Of a DNA stretch of 64,000 bases, positions 1-9,639 are shown piece by piece (position 1 is the stretch's first letter; each line of letters starts with the position of its first letter). The translations under genes and the position numbers were made by a program. The stretch comes from Agapetus fuscipes (Eukaryota; Arthropoda; Insecta; Trichoptera; Glossosomatidae), in NCBI GenBank assembly GCA_951799405.1, contig OX637342.1:4340001-4404000 (forward strand), in the 5' to 3' direction. The notes under the pieces were generated by a model. It made no database searches, was not told the DNA's origin, and saw only the letters and a list, made by a program, of their open reading frames with translations.

Positions 1-375
1 CAGCCAAAATTAAACGAAAAAAACTTCTTCGGCTGAAGCTTTTGTTTTAGGCGAGGCTTGTAAAATAATTTGAGATAAAAATCAACACTCGATTACTTAT
101 CTTGGTGAGAAATTCTCTCTTGTTATTGGCAATAATGGTGCCAGTAATTAATCACGATCAGCTGTGAGATTGCAAGGACAGCCCGCATACTTATAACGCG
201 CAAAGATAAGACAGTATGCTGTGTGTAAGACACTTGTTTAGTAGAGCTGGTTAGTGGCGTGTGTCACCAGAAAACAATATTTATTTTATTTTTTGGATAT
301 ATAAATAAAATAGGCTCTATACTGTGAAAAATCATCTCAAAGGCGCTCGACAAAAGACAGGTTGACAAGTGACCT
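1..375. other. No recognisable gene or repeat
   Basis: AT-rich sequence with no coding frame of interest and no match to the repeat families found elsewhere in this window. Confidence 0.4.
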
Positions 376-614
376 GTACCCTTAGTACGAGTTGCAAAAC
401 TTGAGTAAAGTAAAGTTTACTGAAAGTATTAAAGAGTGATTTTCTCCAAAATCGGCCGTTTTTGTTTCTAACACTTAATGGTCTTAGCAAAAGAGTTACA
501 GGGATGAAGAAAATCAAGTTCAAACAAACAAAAACGGCAGATTTTGGGGAAAGCCACTCTTTAATACTTTTCGTAAACACTTTACTCAAGTTTTGCAACT
601 CGTACTCAAGGTAC
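376..614. mobile_element. MITE family F, copy 1 (foldback element)
   Basis: The left end GTACCCTTAGTACGAGTTG is mirrored at the right end by CAACTCGTACTCAAGGTAC. The arms continue inward: AAAATCGGCCGTTTTTGTTT on the left faces AAAACGGCAGATTTTGGGG on the right, so the unit folds on itself almost completely. Two further copies lie at 33612-34111 (split by a D element) and 51869-52110. It has no coding capacity, and the small size, inverted ends and several copies mark a non-autonomous DNA element. The superfamily is not established because no clear target duplication is visible. Confidence 0.8.
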
Positions 615-780
615 TGTACTATTGGTTGAATTTGAAATAGTAAAAAAAATATACACAAACGAATAATCGAGAAAGAAGTACCTAGATGTGAACAACTAGA
701 TATATTCTTTTAAAATGCAAGTGTAAAAATTTACTAATTGAATGGTTTTCTATAAAGATTGATTCACTTTTCACCAATTT

Positions 781-872
781 CAATCCGCGTTTCAGGAAAG
801 TTTGGCAAGAGTTTCAGAGCTAATTTTCATTTGAGCTTAAGTTTATCTTGTAAGTTTGTATGCAACATGAGT
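781..872 (+). repeat. Family D fragment (middle part)
   Basis: The stretch GTTTCAGGAAAGTTTGGCAA and the following TTCATTTGAG match the centre of family D (see 33832-34089). Both ends are missing, and it runs directly into a family K repeat. Confidence 0.55.
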
Positions 873-899
873 TAGATCAAGTTTATCCGCATTAAATTG

Positions 900-1056
900 T
901 ATCTTTAAATATTTTATATGGTTTGCGTTTACACTGTGAAAATTCATATTTGAAACCCCATCAATTGTACCTGATGATGATTGTAAGAGATTGAAAACGT
1001 TTATGTTTATTAATAACTTGAGTAAAAATAACAATGTTTTAAAAGTTTTTTTTTAG
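900..1056 (+). repeat. Family K repeat with hammerhead-like motif
   Basis: TTTACACTGTGAAAATTCAT at about 910 is followed by CTGATGA at 971-977 and GAAAACG at 993-999. The same elements, in either order and orientation, recur near 11.9, 57.7, 61.4 and 61.9 kb. The CTGATGA/GAAA pair resembles the 3' ends of Penelope-like elements, some of which carry hammerhead ribozymes. The family assignment is an inference. Confidence 0.45.
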
Positions 1057-1430
1057 TTCTATAAAATTAAGTAAAGATCGATTTTTTAGTAATAATAATA
1101 ATGAACTAGATTTACATGCGCCTTTTTGTGATTTACATCACTAAAAAGGCGCAAAATCTTACAATATATTTTCAACAGAGGTATAGATTTAAAGACCCTT
1201 GATAATGGTGGGTGCTTCACTCAGGGAGAAATGATTTCCTTTATTTTTTAAATTACATCATATTCTGTTTTGAGAGCAGTGTTTTTTTTCTTGTAATTAG
1301 TCACTTGTAATTAACATCTTGTAATTCTTTCCTACTTCCTAAGCTTGATATCCGTGGCAACATATAATTGGCCATGTTTTTTGTAATTGCTATTATTTAT
1401 TTCTTATGTAACGCTGTTTGTTGTCCTGCT

Positions 1431-1466
1431 AAAAAAAAAAAAAAAAAAAAAAAATAATAATAATAA
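1431..1466. repeat. A24 run followed by (TAA)4
   Basis: A run of 24 A leads into four TAA units. This could be the tail of an old retroposon, but no body can be recognised upstream. Confidence 0.6.
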
Positions 1467-1599
1467 ATGCAAAATTATGAAAGAACGCAAGATAGAGGGC
1501 TACTATAAACAATATGCCTTTTTTTTGTCGCTCCATGGGATTTTACTAACAGTGCGTTTATTTATTTTTTCATTGTACTGTCCCAGGATTTGTAATCTG

Positions 1600-1880
1600 A
1601 ACAAACTATTAAGGGGCGGATTAACGAGGCTTGGCCGGCTTGTCAGAACCAGAAAACAGCGTTCTCACACCGAAAAAAAACCAGAGCCCTCTCTGACCCA
1701 GATGGACCCGACAAAAGAAATCATTTCATTCGGCTGCCGAAGATTTGGCCGATATCGATTTGAAGGGATGTATTACTGGGGCGAAGGAGAATGTGAAAAG
1801 AAGTGAATGGAAGGTGGATCTGATGAAAGAAGAGCAAGAAAACAGCGTTCTAGCTGAGGGTTTGTTTGATTCTCACCAAT
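1600..1880. other. Unassigned, less AT-rich segment
   Basis: The base composition is more balanced than in the flanks, and one + strand frame stays open to a stop at 1804-1806. The open frame runs through the A24 run upstream, which gives a poly-lysine stretch, and no motif is recognisable. GAAAACAGCGTTCT occurs twice (about 1653 and 1839). It may be an old element fragment. I do not call a gene. Confidence 0.25.
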
Positions 1881-2495
1881 TTTATCGCACTCTGACGCGT
1901 TGACTTGAGAAAATGTCTGGACCAGGAGTTTGCTATATTAGATAGATGAAAATACATTTCTGAATGAATACAAAATAATTTGATTGTTAGGTTTAGGATG
2001 GAATTACGGTCGTTTGACATGTATATGTTTTCTTATAACGTTTCGTGTAGGATCCGATAAAAAAATAAACTGTGTAGTTGTAATTATTGTAAATATAATT
2101 TGAGTTCTTCCAATGACTTAAACAGAACCATGAAATTCAATTACAAGTTAAAGATTTTTTTTAAACATTTGTTGCCTTCTTTCTTATACCTTTGCCTGTA
2201 AAAGATGGTTGCTTGTGTACAAAATTATCAGGATATATTTGAACACTACAATGAAAGAAGTAAGTAAAAAGCTGAATGTACTGAAATCGTTCCATTGTAT
2301 AAACATCTCGTCTTAAAAACGAAAAACAGAATGTGAATATTAAATCAATTGAAATTCACATTATAAAAGTAGTCTTGTTTGTTGTGTAGAAACAATAACT
2401 CTGTAAAAAACAAAAAGTCGACATAAATTTCTGAACTTTTATCAGCGTAGGTACCTAGTTTTTAGTGTCATTGATGGTCAAATCAGTCAAGCAAA
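1881..2495. other. No recognisable gene
   Basis: AT-rich sequence without a supported coding frame or a recognised repeat. A short AC repeat follows at about 2500-2514. Confidence 0.4.
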
Positions 2496-2527
2496 AATAC
2501 ACACACACACACAAACTATGGCTTTTG

Positions 2528-2777
2528 GACCGGTCCGTAGTCTAGTAAACCAATGTTTGAACTCGTAAATGGAAGGTTCAGGGGGAATAACGAAAAATAT
2601 AACATTTATATTTTCAAATAATCTCTTTGCTAGGTTGAAAAATTCATATACCTTTACCAAAGACCAGTCATCAAAGGTCCATCTAGCATTACAGCCGGGC
2701 TCTTGAGGTGTGTTTTACACAAAAACAGCGCTCACCAAATAAATCATCCTAATCCAATTATTATTTATTATTATTAT
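2528..2777 (+). mobile_element. SINE B, full-length but diverged
   Basis: A decayed tRNA-like head (CGGTCCGTAGTCTAGT, then ACTCGTAAATGGAAGGTTC) is followed by the family body (CTTTGCTAGGTTGAAAAATTC, AAAGACCAGTCATCAAAGGT) and the 3' part (AAAACAGCGCTCACCAAATA). It ends in an ATT-rich tail at about 2757-2777. The middle, between the pairs CCGGGC and CTCTTGAGG, has a deletion relative to the copy at 17493. See the copy at 22081 for the clearest 3' end. Confidence 0.85.
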
Positions 2778-2912
2778 GGCTGTTTGAAATCTTAGTTTGG
2801 CTTTGTTTAGCAACGAGTAGGTACTTATTATATTTTTCATTATTTATCTCTGAGAGTCGACTCTACAACAGCTGAAAAAAATCCCGACTTTTTTAAATTA
2901 AAAAAATCTGAG

Positions 2913-3089
2913 ATGGCAGACCATTGCATTGATAAAGACCATACTTTTGATATTACCAATGTAGAGGTAATGCACTCTGAGTGTGAAGTGAGGAGACTGA
3001 TGGCTCTGGAAGCGTTGGAAATCTACAAAAATAAAAATAAAGACTTAGTGAATGTGCAGATTCCCTATGTTTCACCAATATTGCAATAA
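2913..3089 (+). pseudogene. Penelope-like element, GIY-YIG endonuclease C-terminus
   Basis: An open frame of 58 residues starts MADHCIDKDHTFDITNVEV and continues with RRLMALEALEIYKNKNKDL. This matches the pattern at the end of the GIY-YIG endonuclease of Penelope-like retroelements, in which a conserved His in H-C-I-x-x-x-H-T-F is followed by a glutamate in L-x-x-L-E-A-L-E-I-Y. The reverse transcriptase and the N-terminal half of the endonuclease are absent, so this is a 5'-truncated dead copy. Downstream, CCTAAAGATGCCTCATTAGG followed by CGAAAATGTTAGAGC (3309-3343) looks like the usual Penelope 3' segment. No function for the host is expected. Confidence 0.7.
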
Positions 3090-3375
3090 CTTGTTTTTTT
3101 ATTTTGTTTTTATTATTATTTTTATTTAACTAACACATTTTATTTTATTTTATTAAAAAAAAAAAAAATCATTAAACCTAACAATAATGCATTTTTTGAA
3201 TCTTACATTTGTGTTTAAATTTTTTTATCTATGAATATTGTTTTCGTTTTGAAAAAAAAAATTGTTTTGAAAATTATTTTATAAAAATATATTTGTTACC
3301 ATTCTGCTCCTAAAGATGCCTCATTAGGCGAAAATGTTAGAGCAAAAACAAAAATAATAAAGTGAATTAAAACCA
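3090..3375 (+). mobile_element. 3' untranslated part of the Penelope-like copy
   Basis: Very AT-rich, with an A-run at about 3157-3168 and the short stem GCCTCATTAGGC at 3318-3329 followed by GAAAA. The stem sits between an AAGA and a GAAA, which recalls the core layout of a hammerhead ribozyme, but the first core (CTGANGA) is degraded to CTAAAGA. Its distal limit is not sharp. Confidence 0.45.
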
Positions 3376-3996
3376 TGTTTAACCATTTCATTTTTTTAAA
3401 TATTTAATAAAAAAATCTAATTTCTGAGGAATCTCCGCTTTCAAGGTATTCTTGTTGTCCTGACTTTTCGACGTCACTTCTCGGAATCTTTCATGTCAAG
3501 AAAGGAACCTTTCTTGTCGGACAATAGGTCTGTAAAAGCAAACATTTCCATCAAATGTGACGCAGATGTGCCGCTTTATGTGGGACACACAACTCTCACA
3601 AGGAAACATTACACAGTAATTCTCAGCTAAATTATACGTCATTACACAGTTTATGGTTCTCTGTGTGACAAAGGCGAGCAAAGTGCAAAGTTAAGACGAG
3701 AACTTGAGATAAAACCGTGGTCATCATGAGAAACTTGTCTCTATTACGTAGAAGTTTAACTGGTCTGTAGTCTAATGGTCAACGCTTCGGACAATATATT
3801 ATTATGAATGTTATTCAATTACAGAAACAGACTCCGAAATCAGAAGCATGTGCAACGAATCAAAACAAATGAATTACAATTTGTTTTTTATTTTTAATTT
3901 TTATTTTTTAGTATATTTATTTTAAATTCTGGTGCTTCAGTCATTTGATGTATTTTCAATTCACACATTCATTTTAAAGTTAACACTCGTTTCAGG
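3376..3996. other. No recognisable gene
   Basis: A minus-strand frame (3496-3681) stays open for about 60 codons, but it shows no motif, no splice context and no relation to other parts of the window. GGTCTGTAGTCTAATGG at about 3761 may be a remnant of a SINE B head. Confidence 0.3.
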
Positions 3997-4260
3997 TTTT
4001 TTTTGTACACAACAGGTTTCCCTTGTACACCCTCACACATACATTTACAAGCTGGGAGGAACTCTTCAATCAGATCTTAAAAAGATTTACAATGAAATGT
4101 GATCGGAGTTCATCAGAGTTACACTCCGAGTTAAGGTTTATTATGCCATGACATCGGTACGGGATAGCAGTACATGAAAGCGATCATGCCATCTTCCCTG
4201 GTCGTAGTCGTCTGGCACATAAAGATTAAAAATTCTAACAGGGTGGGACTGTATAAAGAT
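3997..4260 (-). pseudogene. 3' end of a Jockey-type LINE, same family as 45717-49541
   Basis: Beginning with a T run (the poly-A tail on the other strand), it reads TGTACACAACAGGTTTCCC and AAGCTGGGAGGAACTCTT. These align with the 3' untranslated end and the last codons of the LINE at 45.7 kb. Further in, CATGCCATCTTCCCTGG and CGTAGTCGTCTGGCACATA match its C-terminal coding part. Only about 260 bp remain and frames are broken. The second copy shows that the LINE family has been active more than once here. Confidence 0.75.
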
Positions 4261-4542
4261 ATGAGAAAAACCGTTATGGAAGAAATAACACTATTCTTGA
4301 CGTACCTACGTTGGTGACATAGCCAACGTATCCAGGAGGCATCTTAGGCAAACAATTAAGGATGAACTTATTTTAATTTCACAAACTATCGTGTACCCAA
4401 CCCTTGGACGCAAAGCATAATGTGAGTTCTCCCATAACCGTTCGTCTAATATCCGAAAAATTTACTTCACCTTGAAACTTTATTATAATTGGAAGCAGAT
4501 ATCCATACAATATGATCTTGACTACTTTCTCCGACAAACATC

Positions 4543-5187
4543 ATATCGATATCTTGAAGGTAAAACTACATAATTGGAATATTCAATTAATATGGGTCTC
4601 TCAGATAAATACATCTTTTTAAAGAATGAAAAAAAAAACGGATTTTACTGACCGTGCAAAAGAGAAGAACGATTTTCTCTACGTTTCATCGGAGTCATAT
4701 CCGACGTCCTCAGGAGACGTGTGTCCTTTATAAGGAGGAACCACGAACTGTTGAATTGTTGTAAGATCGAGGCCGAAGGTTGTAGGTATTTTTTGTAACC
4801 TTCGGAGATACATCCATAGATGTCGCTATAGCTCCAGTTGTACAGAAGGATGATATTATGTCTTCTTGTGAAATCGTCCGATTAATGAAAAAATGCGTTT
4901 TTTTTTTTTTTTTTTTTTTTTTTTCATTCTTTAAAATGTCTAACGACCGTAATCATAATTTAAAATCTTTAAATACATCTTTTTTCCTACTTTCTGCGAG
5001 AGAAAACACTAAAAAAAATATATGAACATTCTTTAGCTTAAAAGTTTGTCCTGAGTACTCGTACATTCGTATAATTTGTTGACTTACTATGAAAAGTTAC
5101 TCCCAATAAAATGATTTATCTATGATTTCTCAAATCAGTGAATCATCACGGTTATTCAGTTGTACCTTTTAAGGTGTTGATATAATG
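4543..5187. mobile_element. MITE family J, interrupted by a retroposon
   Basis: The left end ATATCGATATCTTGAAGGTA and the right end (CAGTTGTACCTTTTAAGGTG, then TTGATATAAT) are inverted copies. The inner right arm AAATCAGTGAATCATCACGG matches the copies at 61584-61840, 40156-40411, 36414-36780 and 17118-17205. The element is split by an insertion at 4621-4969. A LINE fragment later landed at its right end, using 5171-5187 as target. Confidence 0.7.
4621..4969 (-). mobile_element. Retroposed insertion with 15-bp target duplication, Penelope-like 3' end
   Basis: It is flanked by the perfect 15-bp repeat TAAATACATCTTTTT at 4606-4620 and 4970-4984, which proves an insertion into family J. On the minus strand it contains CCTGAGGACGTCGG followed by CTCCGATGAAACGT (4681-4714), a stem between a CTGAGGA and a GAAAC of the type seen at Penelope-like 3' ends. 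Poly-T runs lie near its right side (4899-4924), and ATGAAAAAAAAAACG at its left mirrors CGTTTTTTT...CATTCTTT at its right. No protein can be read from it. Confidence 0.6.
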
Positions 5188-5801
5188 AAAGGGCCGATTC
5201 CCTAGCCAAGCGGGCTGTTCAGCAAGGGAGTGCCCCGTCTGGATTTTCTATCCCAGAGAGCGACCAACTAAGGATCTTGGAGCGTGCCGCTGTTAGGAGG
5301 TGGAATGCCTCTTGGCATGGGAGCTCCAAGGGCCTCCGCTATAGAGGTGTTCAGGGAGCCATTCCATCTGGACCATGGTTTGCTGGAGCCAGACTGTCTA
5401 GAAACCACATCACCATTATCTGTCGTATGCGCTTTGGACACGTCAGACTAAACAACCATTTGTTTAAGTTGGGGCTTGTCGAATCCCCGGACTGCGACTG
5501 CGGCCAAGATCTTGAAACTATAGATCATATTTTTTTTGGATGCCCCTTACGAGATGCATTAGATATTTATTTCAAATTCAAAAACATTTCATTTCCGGTA
5601 AACATAGAACACCTCTTGGCACTTAATTCCTCTAAAATTAATAGTATTTTGTTCAAATCAATTCTTAAAAACTGTATAAAAATCTAAAATCAACACAAAT
5701 AAGTTAAAAATTAATTCTTAAACATTCCTGCAACTAACAGATGAATCCACGGCTGGAACATCCTTCAGGGTGAGATGCCACAAAAAAAAAAAAAAAAAAA
5801 A
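5188..5801 (+). mobile_element. 5'-truncated LINE with RNase H C-terminus
   Basis: This insertion is bounded by a 17-bp target duplication, AAGGTGTTGATATAATG at 5171-5187 and AAGGTGTTGATATTATG at 5802-5818 (one mismatch), and it ends in a run of about 22 A. It is the 3' end of a non-LTR retrotransposon inserted by target-primed reverse transcription into the right end of a family J MITE. Confidence 0.9.
5190..5687 (+). pseudogene. LINE ORF2 C-terminus: RNase H end and zinc-knuckle-like tail
   Basis: The frame is open across 165 codons. It begins inside an RNase H domain: ADSLAKRAVQQG contains the conserved A-D-x-L-A-K-x-A helix. The tail has SRNHITIICRMRFGHVRLN and then the cysteine-histidine group CDCGQDLETIDHIFFGCP, which is the C-terminal C-x-C-x(7)-H-x(4)-C motif common in RNase H-bearing insect LINEs of the I/R1/Loa type. 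Endonuclease and reverse transcriptase are missing because of 5' truncation. The open frame indicates a fairly young insertion. Confidence 0.75.
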
Positions 5802-6067
5802 AAGGTGTTGATATTATGTTTCTATCTGACGAGTATATCACTTAGTTGTCGGAAACATCAATTAGTGAGCAAGTCTGTCTCATTTGTCTAACGAAATAAT
5901 TTAATAAACTACCCACTTTGGTACTCTGTTTGGCTCTAACATACAGAAGGTGGTGCGTGGGTACTACAAGTATTAAGTAATTCCGTTAAATTTCCTACGC
6001 GCCTAGAAATAGACAAAAATTTTGTAGACAAATTGTATTTACTTTTACTGTAAAATTTGTTCCCTAC

Positions 6068-6200
6068 ACGCCAATGTCACCTCTGTTTCAGGAAAGGGCA
6101 GCAAGAGTTTCAGGATTAATGTTTATTTTAAATTTGTTTTATTGCTTATTTCGTAAGTACACATGCAACCTGCATAAACATTTTATACATCGATCTTATA
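6068..6200 (+). repeat. Family D fragment
   Basis: GCCAATGTCACCTCTGTTTC, GGAAAGGGCAGCAAGAG and AAGTACACATGCAACCTGCA match the middle of family D. Both the 5' head and the tail are lost or diverged. Confidence 0.6.
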
Positions 6201-7220
6201 CGATTTATCTTCGATATTTCTTCATCGCAGATTAGAATGAATATTCAGTTTTATTAACGTGCAAATTTTTCACCGACAGATGAACGACACAATATTTAAT
6301 ACAACAACCACATTAAATGTTTAATTTTTAAATGTTTAACTTTATTTGTTTCACCATAACAATGTTCACAGAATACAATAAATATTTATAAACAAAATTC
6401 ACCAGCCTGTGGCTGCAAGCCAGGCGAACCGATCTCTTTCCCCTGTCCTCTTTTGTTTTTTTTATTCCATGTTCAAAATTTCCCCATATTCTTTATTTTC
6501 CCTACATACCTATTAAATCCTTTCGCTACAAGTTCGGTGCAAAGCTGTCACTGTATCTAAGAAAATAAATACTTGAGCTGTATTTTTTACACAATTTAAA
6601 ATATAAAATAGAAACTGAATACCAAATGACATTGGCTTACGCAAGCTTACTTTTACCGCGTGTTTTAGAACATGTTTTTTACGCGTATTCATTTGAGAGG
6701 GCAATATTTTTTCTGGATAAGATCTCCTTATATTCGTATGAATGAACAAAAAGCCAATTGACGACATTGTCGTAAAGTCAAACACGGTTTATTCTCCTTT
6801 CGCTGATGGTCCCAGCTATCTTTTTCTTAGCCCCAAGTATACAACTTTACTTTAATAATACTCAACCAAAGCGTATAACTCAAAACAAATATGTAAGCTT
6901 TAAATCTCAGAAGATGTGCCGTTTCAGTTTGTGTGTATCTTTGTTTAACGCTATTCTTTAGTTTTAACGTAATGTTGCCCTGTCTTCAGATCGTGTGTGA
7001 TCTTTTACGTCTTTATTTTCGTTTCATTTTGTGTAACAGTTTTACATGGGAGTCTATCTCGTGAGGTATTTATGAGGGACCCTTTACGACCTCGGATGCT
7101 CATTGATTTTGGCAGGCTTTTGCGTTTTGTGTCGATCAGAGGAGCGCTATTCCGGAAAAATACTGCATAGTTTGTGTTGTAACTCGGTTGTTATCAAAGG
7201 AAGATTTAAAAAAAATATAT
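6201..7220. other. No recognisable gene
   Basis: AT-rich; the open frames (a 90-codon minus frame at 6513-6785 is the longest) show no motif. I found no repeat family here. Confidence 0.35.
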
Positions 7221-7224
7221 ATTC

Positions 7225-7455
7225 GGTCCGTAGTTCAGTGGTAACACTTCGAAATCTGAATGGGAAGGTTGTGGGTTCGATTCCCGGCGGAGCACTAAAA
7301 ATATACCATTTATATTTTCAAATTTGCTCTTCGCTGGGTTGAAAAATTCATACAACCTTTTCCAATGACCGGTCACCAAAGGTCCATCCAGCCTTATAGC
7401 AACTGGGTCTTGCATGAGAATTGGCGCTTTGTAGCGACGACGACCAAGCTCGTAA
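7225..7455 (+). mobile_element. SINE B, 3'-truncated
   Basis: A well-preserved tRNA-like head: GGTCCGTAGTTCAGTGGTAA holds an A-box-like block, and GGTTGTGGGTTCGATTCCCG a B-box (GGTTCGATTCC). The body follows, with CTCTTCGCTGGGTTGAAAAA and CGACGACCAAGCTCGTAAA. It stops before the usual 3' tail and is fused to a SINE A head, so the pair looks like a dimer or an insertion of A into B. Confidence 0.85.
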
Positions 7456-7458
7456 AAA

Positions 7459-7720
7459 GGTCGATAGCTCAATTGGTAGAATGCTTGCATTCCATACCGA
7501 AAGCAAGGATTCGATCTCAAAGGTTTACTCAGTCCTCACAAGACATGAGAACCAGCCCCCCCCGGGAGCTGGGAAACCCCCACTTCAACTGAAAGTGGTT
7601 GGTGTGAGGCCGGCCCCCTTACCTATAAAAATAAATAGGTCCCGAAGCACCACATGCGACCCCTTCGGGGATAACGCAGGCAAGAAGTTACACTATATGT
7701 GTAGCTTAGTTGTGTTGCGT
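7459..7720 (+). mobile_element. SINE A, copy 1
   Basis: A tRNA-like head with A-box (GATAGCTCAATTGGTAGAAT) and a shortened B-box region leads into the family body. The body contains AGGTTTACTCAGTCCTCACA, GAGCTGGGAAACCCCCACTT, AAAGTGGTTGGTGTGAGGCC, CACATGCGACCCCTTCGGGG and the 3' end TACACTATATGTGTAGCTTA. It is transcribed in the family by RNA polymerase III (inferred from the boxes) and encodes no protein. It directly follows a SINE B. Confidence 0.85.
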
Positions 7721-7826
7721 TTATTCGATGTACAATTTTCGATGCATTTCATTTCTTAATTCTTATATATGGTAGACTCATGGCTTGTACGCTACACATC
7801 AACAAAAAGTTTTGTTAACCATTAAA

Positions 7827-7863
7827 ACCAATTGAGCTATCGCTGGGCGATAGCTCAATTGGT
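7827..7863. repeat. Perfect 17-bp hairpin built from two SINE A heads
   Basis: The left arm ACCAATTGAGCTATCGC and right arm GCGATAGCTCAATTGGT are exact reverse complements with a 3-nt loop. Each arm is the A-box end of a SINE A head, so a minus-strand head fragment lies against the start of the + strand copy that follows. Confidence 0.85.
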
Positions 7864-8195
7864 AGAATCACAGATCGGTAGAATGCTTGCATTCCATGTC
7901 AGAGAGCTAGAGCTCTAACCAAACCAAGAATGTCTGAAATGATTCCATTTTTGTGTTTATTTTAAATTCAAAATAAAAATACCAGCAAGATGTACTCAGC
8001 ATTCACAATAATGAGAACCTGACCCCTCAGGAGATATGAAGCCCCACTTGAAGTGAAGTGGTTGGGTAAGGCCGGCTTCTTGACCTGTAATAAATGGGCT
8101 TCACCCACCACATGCGACTCCTTCGGGGACCAAGCGTTAAGAAGCTGTATTGTATTTCCAGTTTAGTTGCGTTGTATAAAATAACTTTGTTTTTT
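7847..8195 (+). mobile_element. SINE A, copy 2 (diverged)
   Basis: The head GCGATAGCTCAATTGGTAGA is partly duplicated (ATCGGTAGAATGCTTGCATT follows). The body retains AAAATACCAGCAAGATGTAC, GAAGTGAAGTGGTTGGGTAA and CACATGCGACTCCTTCGGGG, and ends near CAGTTTAGTTGCGTT. It is more diverged than copy 1, hence older. Confidence 0.8.
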
Positions 8196-9231
8196 ATGTT
8201 AACAAAAAGCATTTGGATATAAATAAATAAATAAAGTTTGTACATACTTTCAGAAGATTTTCGCTTACGAAAGTAAAAAAAAGAAGTCTTATCTTTTTAC
8301 GTAGGTAAATAAGTTTTTTCAGTTTTCGAGAAATGTACCCCACAAGGGAATCAACGGTGGCATATACATTTTTTTGATATTCAGAGAATCTGGCAGGGTA
8401 ACGCTAATGTAACAGTGAATACGGAATATCTATTCGATAACGTAGTGAGTCTATAGTCTAAATCTATACCATTGAGTTATAAGCGAGAATAGTGGAGTCA
8501 AAACTATTTTGACGCAAGTATTCAGTACATCTGTTTCAACCTACCTCAACACAAATCTTCGTAAGTAAAAAAGGGAACAATAATACTGGTCTAAACTGGT
8601 TCGGATGTCGAAATAAGAAAGGAGGGTAGGTAAGAGAGGAATCCTGGGCAAAACTGGAGAGGTCTACAACTCGCAGAAATCAAACTCGATGTTTTTCAAC
8701 ACGACATTTATTTGGCTCACTGCCGCAAACACATGTTGACGGTCGTAGAGCCGGAACACAAGAGAGTTTTACAACTAAAATGACATAAGACGTCAGACAA
8801 GTCTTCTTCCTCTTTTATCTTTTGAGTTGTTAGACAAAATAATGTTAGACGTTAGAATCTTATTCTTCTTCTTTTAATATTAGTTATCATATTAAATTCA
8901 GACCAGATACTCCGAGTGTCGACACTGTGTTAACAGGCAAAATGTACAGTCGTTAAATTTTTGTCTGCATTATTGGTATTATGTTTTATCTGCGCACCCA
9001 TTGAAATTATTATGGTCGGTGATTTTGTGAATTATACAACAATAACGGCATGTACAATTATTCATTGTTGAACAAAATATGTTGAAAGCAAGGAAACATA
9101 GTATTTCACATGATTTATTAATAAGTGTTCTATAGTGTTTAACAGCTCTGCAGATAGCAGGCCTGGCTGACAGGTGAGCCGCATTGTATGTTACAAAGTA
9201 AGTTCGTTTACACCAATATTATAACTGAATG
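8196..9231. other. No recognisable gene
   Basis: No supported coding frame or repeat match was found in this stretch. Confidence 0.35.
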
Positions 9232-9247
9232 GTTGTGACCACAGATC

Positions 9248-9492
9248 TAATCTAATCTAATCTAATCTAAGTTGCAAGGATATGTTACATTGAAGATTCA
9301 CATTACATGCATTCTCACAACCAGACACGTACAAGTTCGCGCTTGCACATGCCTCATGTGAACCTACAACATAAAAATCAAATCTCAAATGGACATACAC
9401 CCTGCAACTCTTGCCGTCCTTCCCTGAGACAGGGGTGACATTGGCAAAGTGAACCATTTTTACAGCATGGGTGGTCAGCCGCATACCAACCA
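9248..9492 (-). mobile_element. Family D element with 7-bp target duplication
   Basis: The tail, five TCTAA units on this strand, is at the left, and the element runs to TACCAACCA at the right. ACAGATC flanks it on both sides (9241-9247, 9493-9499). The 5' head CCTTGACTTATAGG is missing, so this copy is slightly 5'-truncated. A frame of about 75 codons beginning MRLTTHAVKMVHFANVTPV is open, as in the copies at 12.8, 33.9 and 60.5 kb. Immediately to the right, a 28-bp stretch starting CAGATCACGGAACATAAAG is repeated in tandem (from 9494). Confidence 0.85.
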
Positions 9493-9639
9493 ACAGATCA
9501 CGGAACATAAAGTTGTGACCACAGATCACGGAACATAAAGTTGTGACCGTTGAATGCACATGATGATACAACTATTTTACCATCATAATTTTATCAGCAT
9601 AAATTTATCATCAAGTTGATGTCGCGCTGAATGATACCT

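Noticed and set aside
1387..1806. 139-codon + strand frame
   Set aside because: It runs through a 24-base A run giving poly-lysine and has no proper start or motif. Only the 3' portion is noted as unassigned.
3496..3681. 61-codon minus-strand frame with several cysteines
   Set aside because: No homologue recognised, no splice signals in frame, no repeats. Too short to support.
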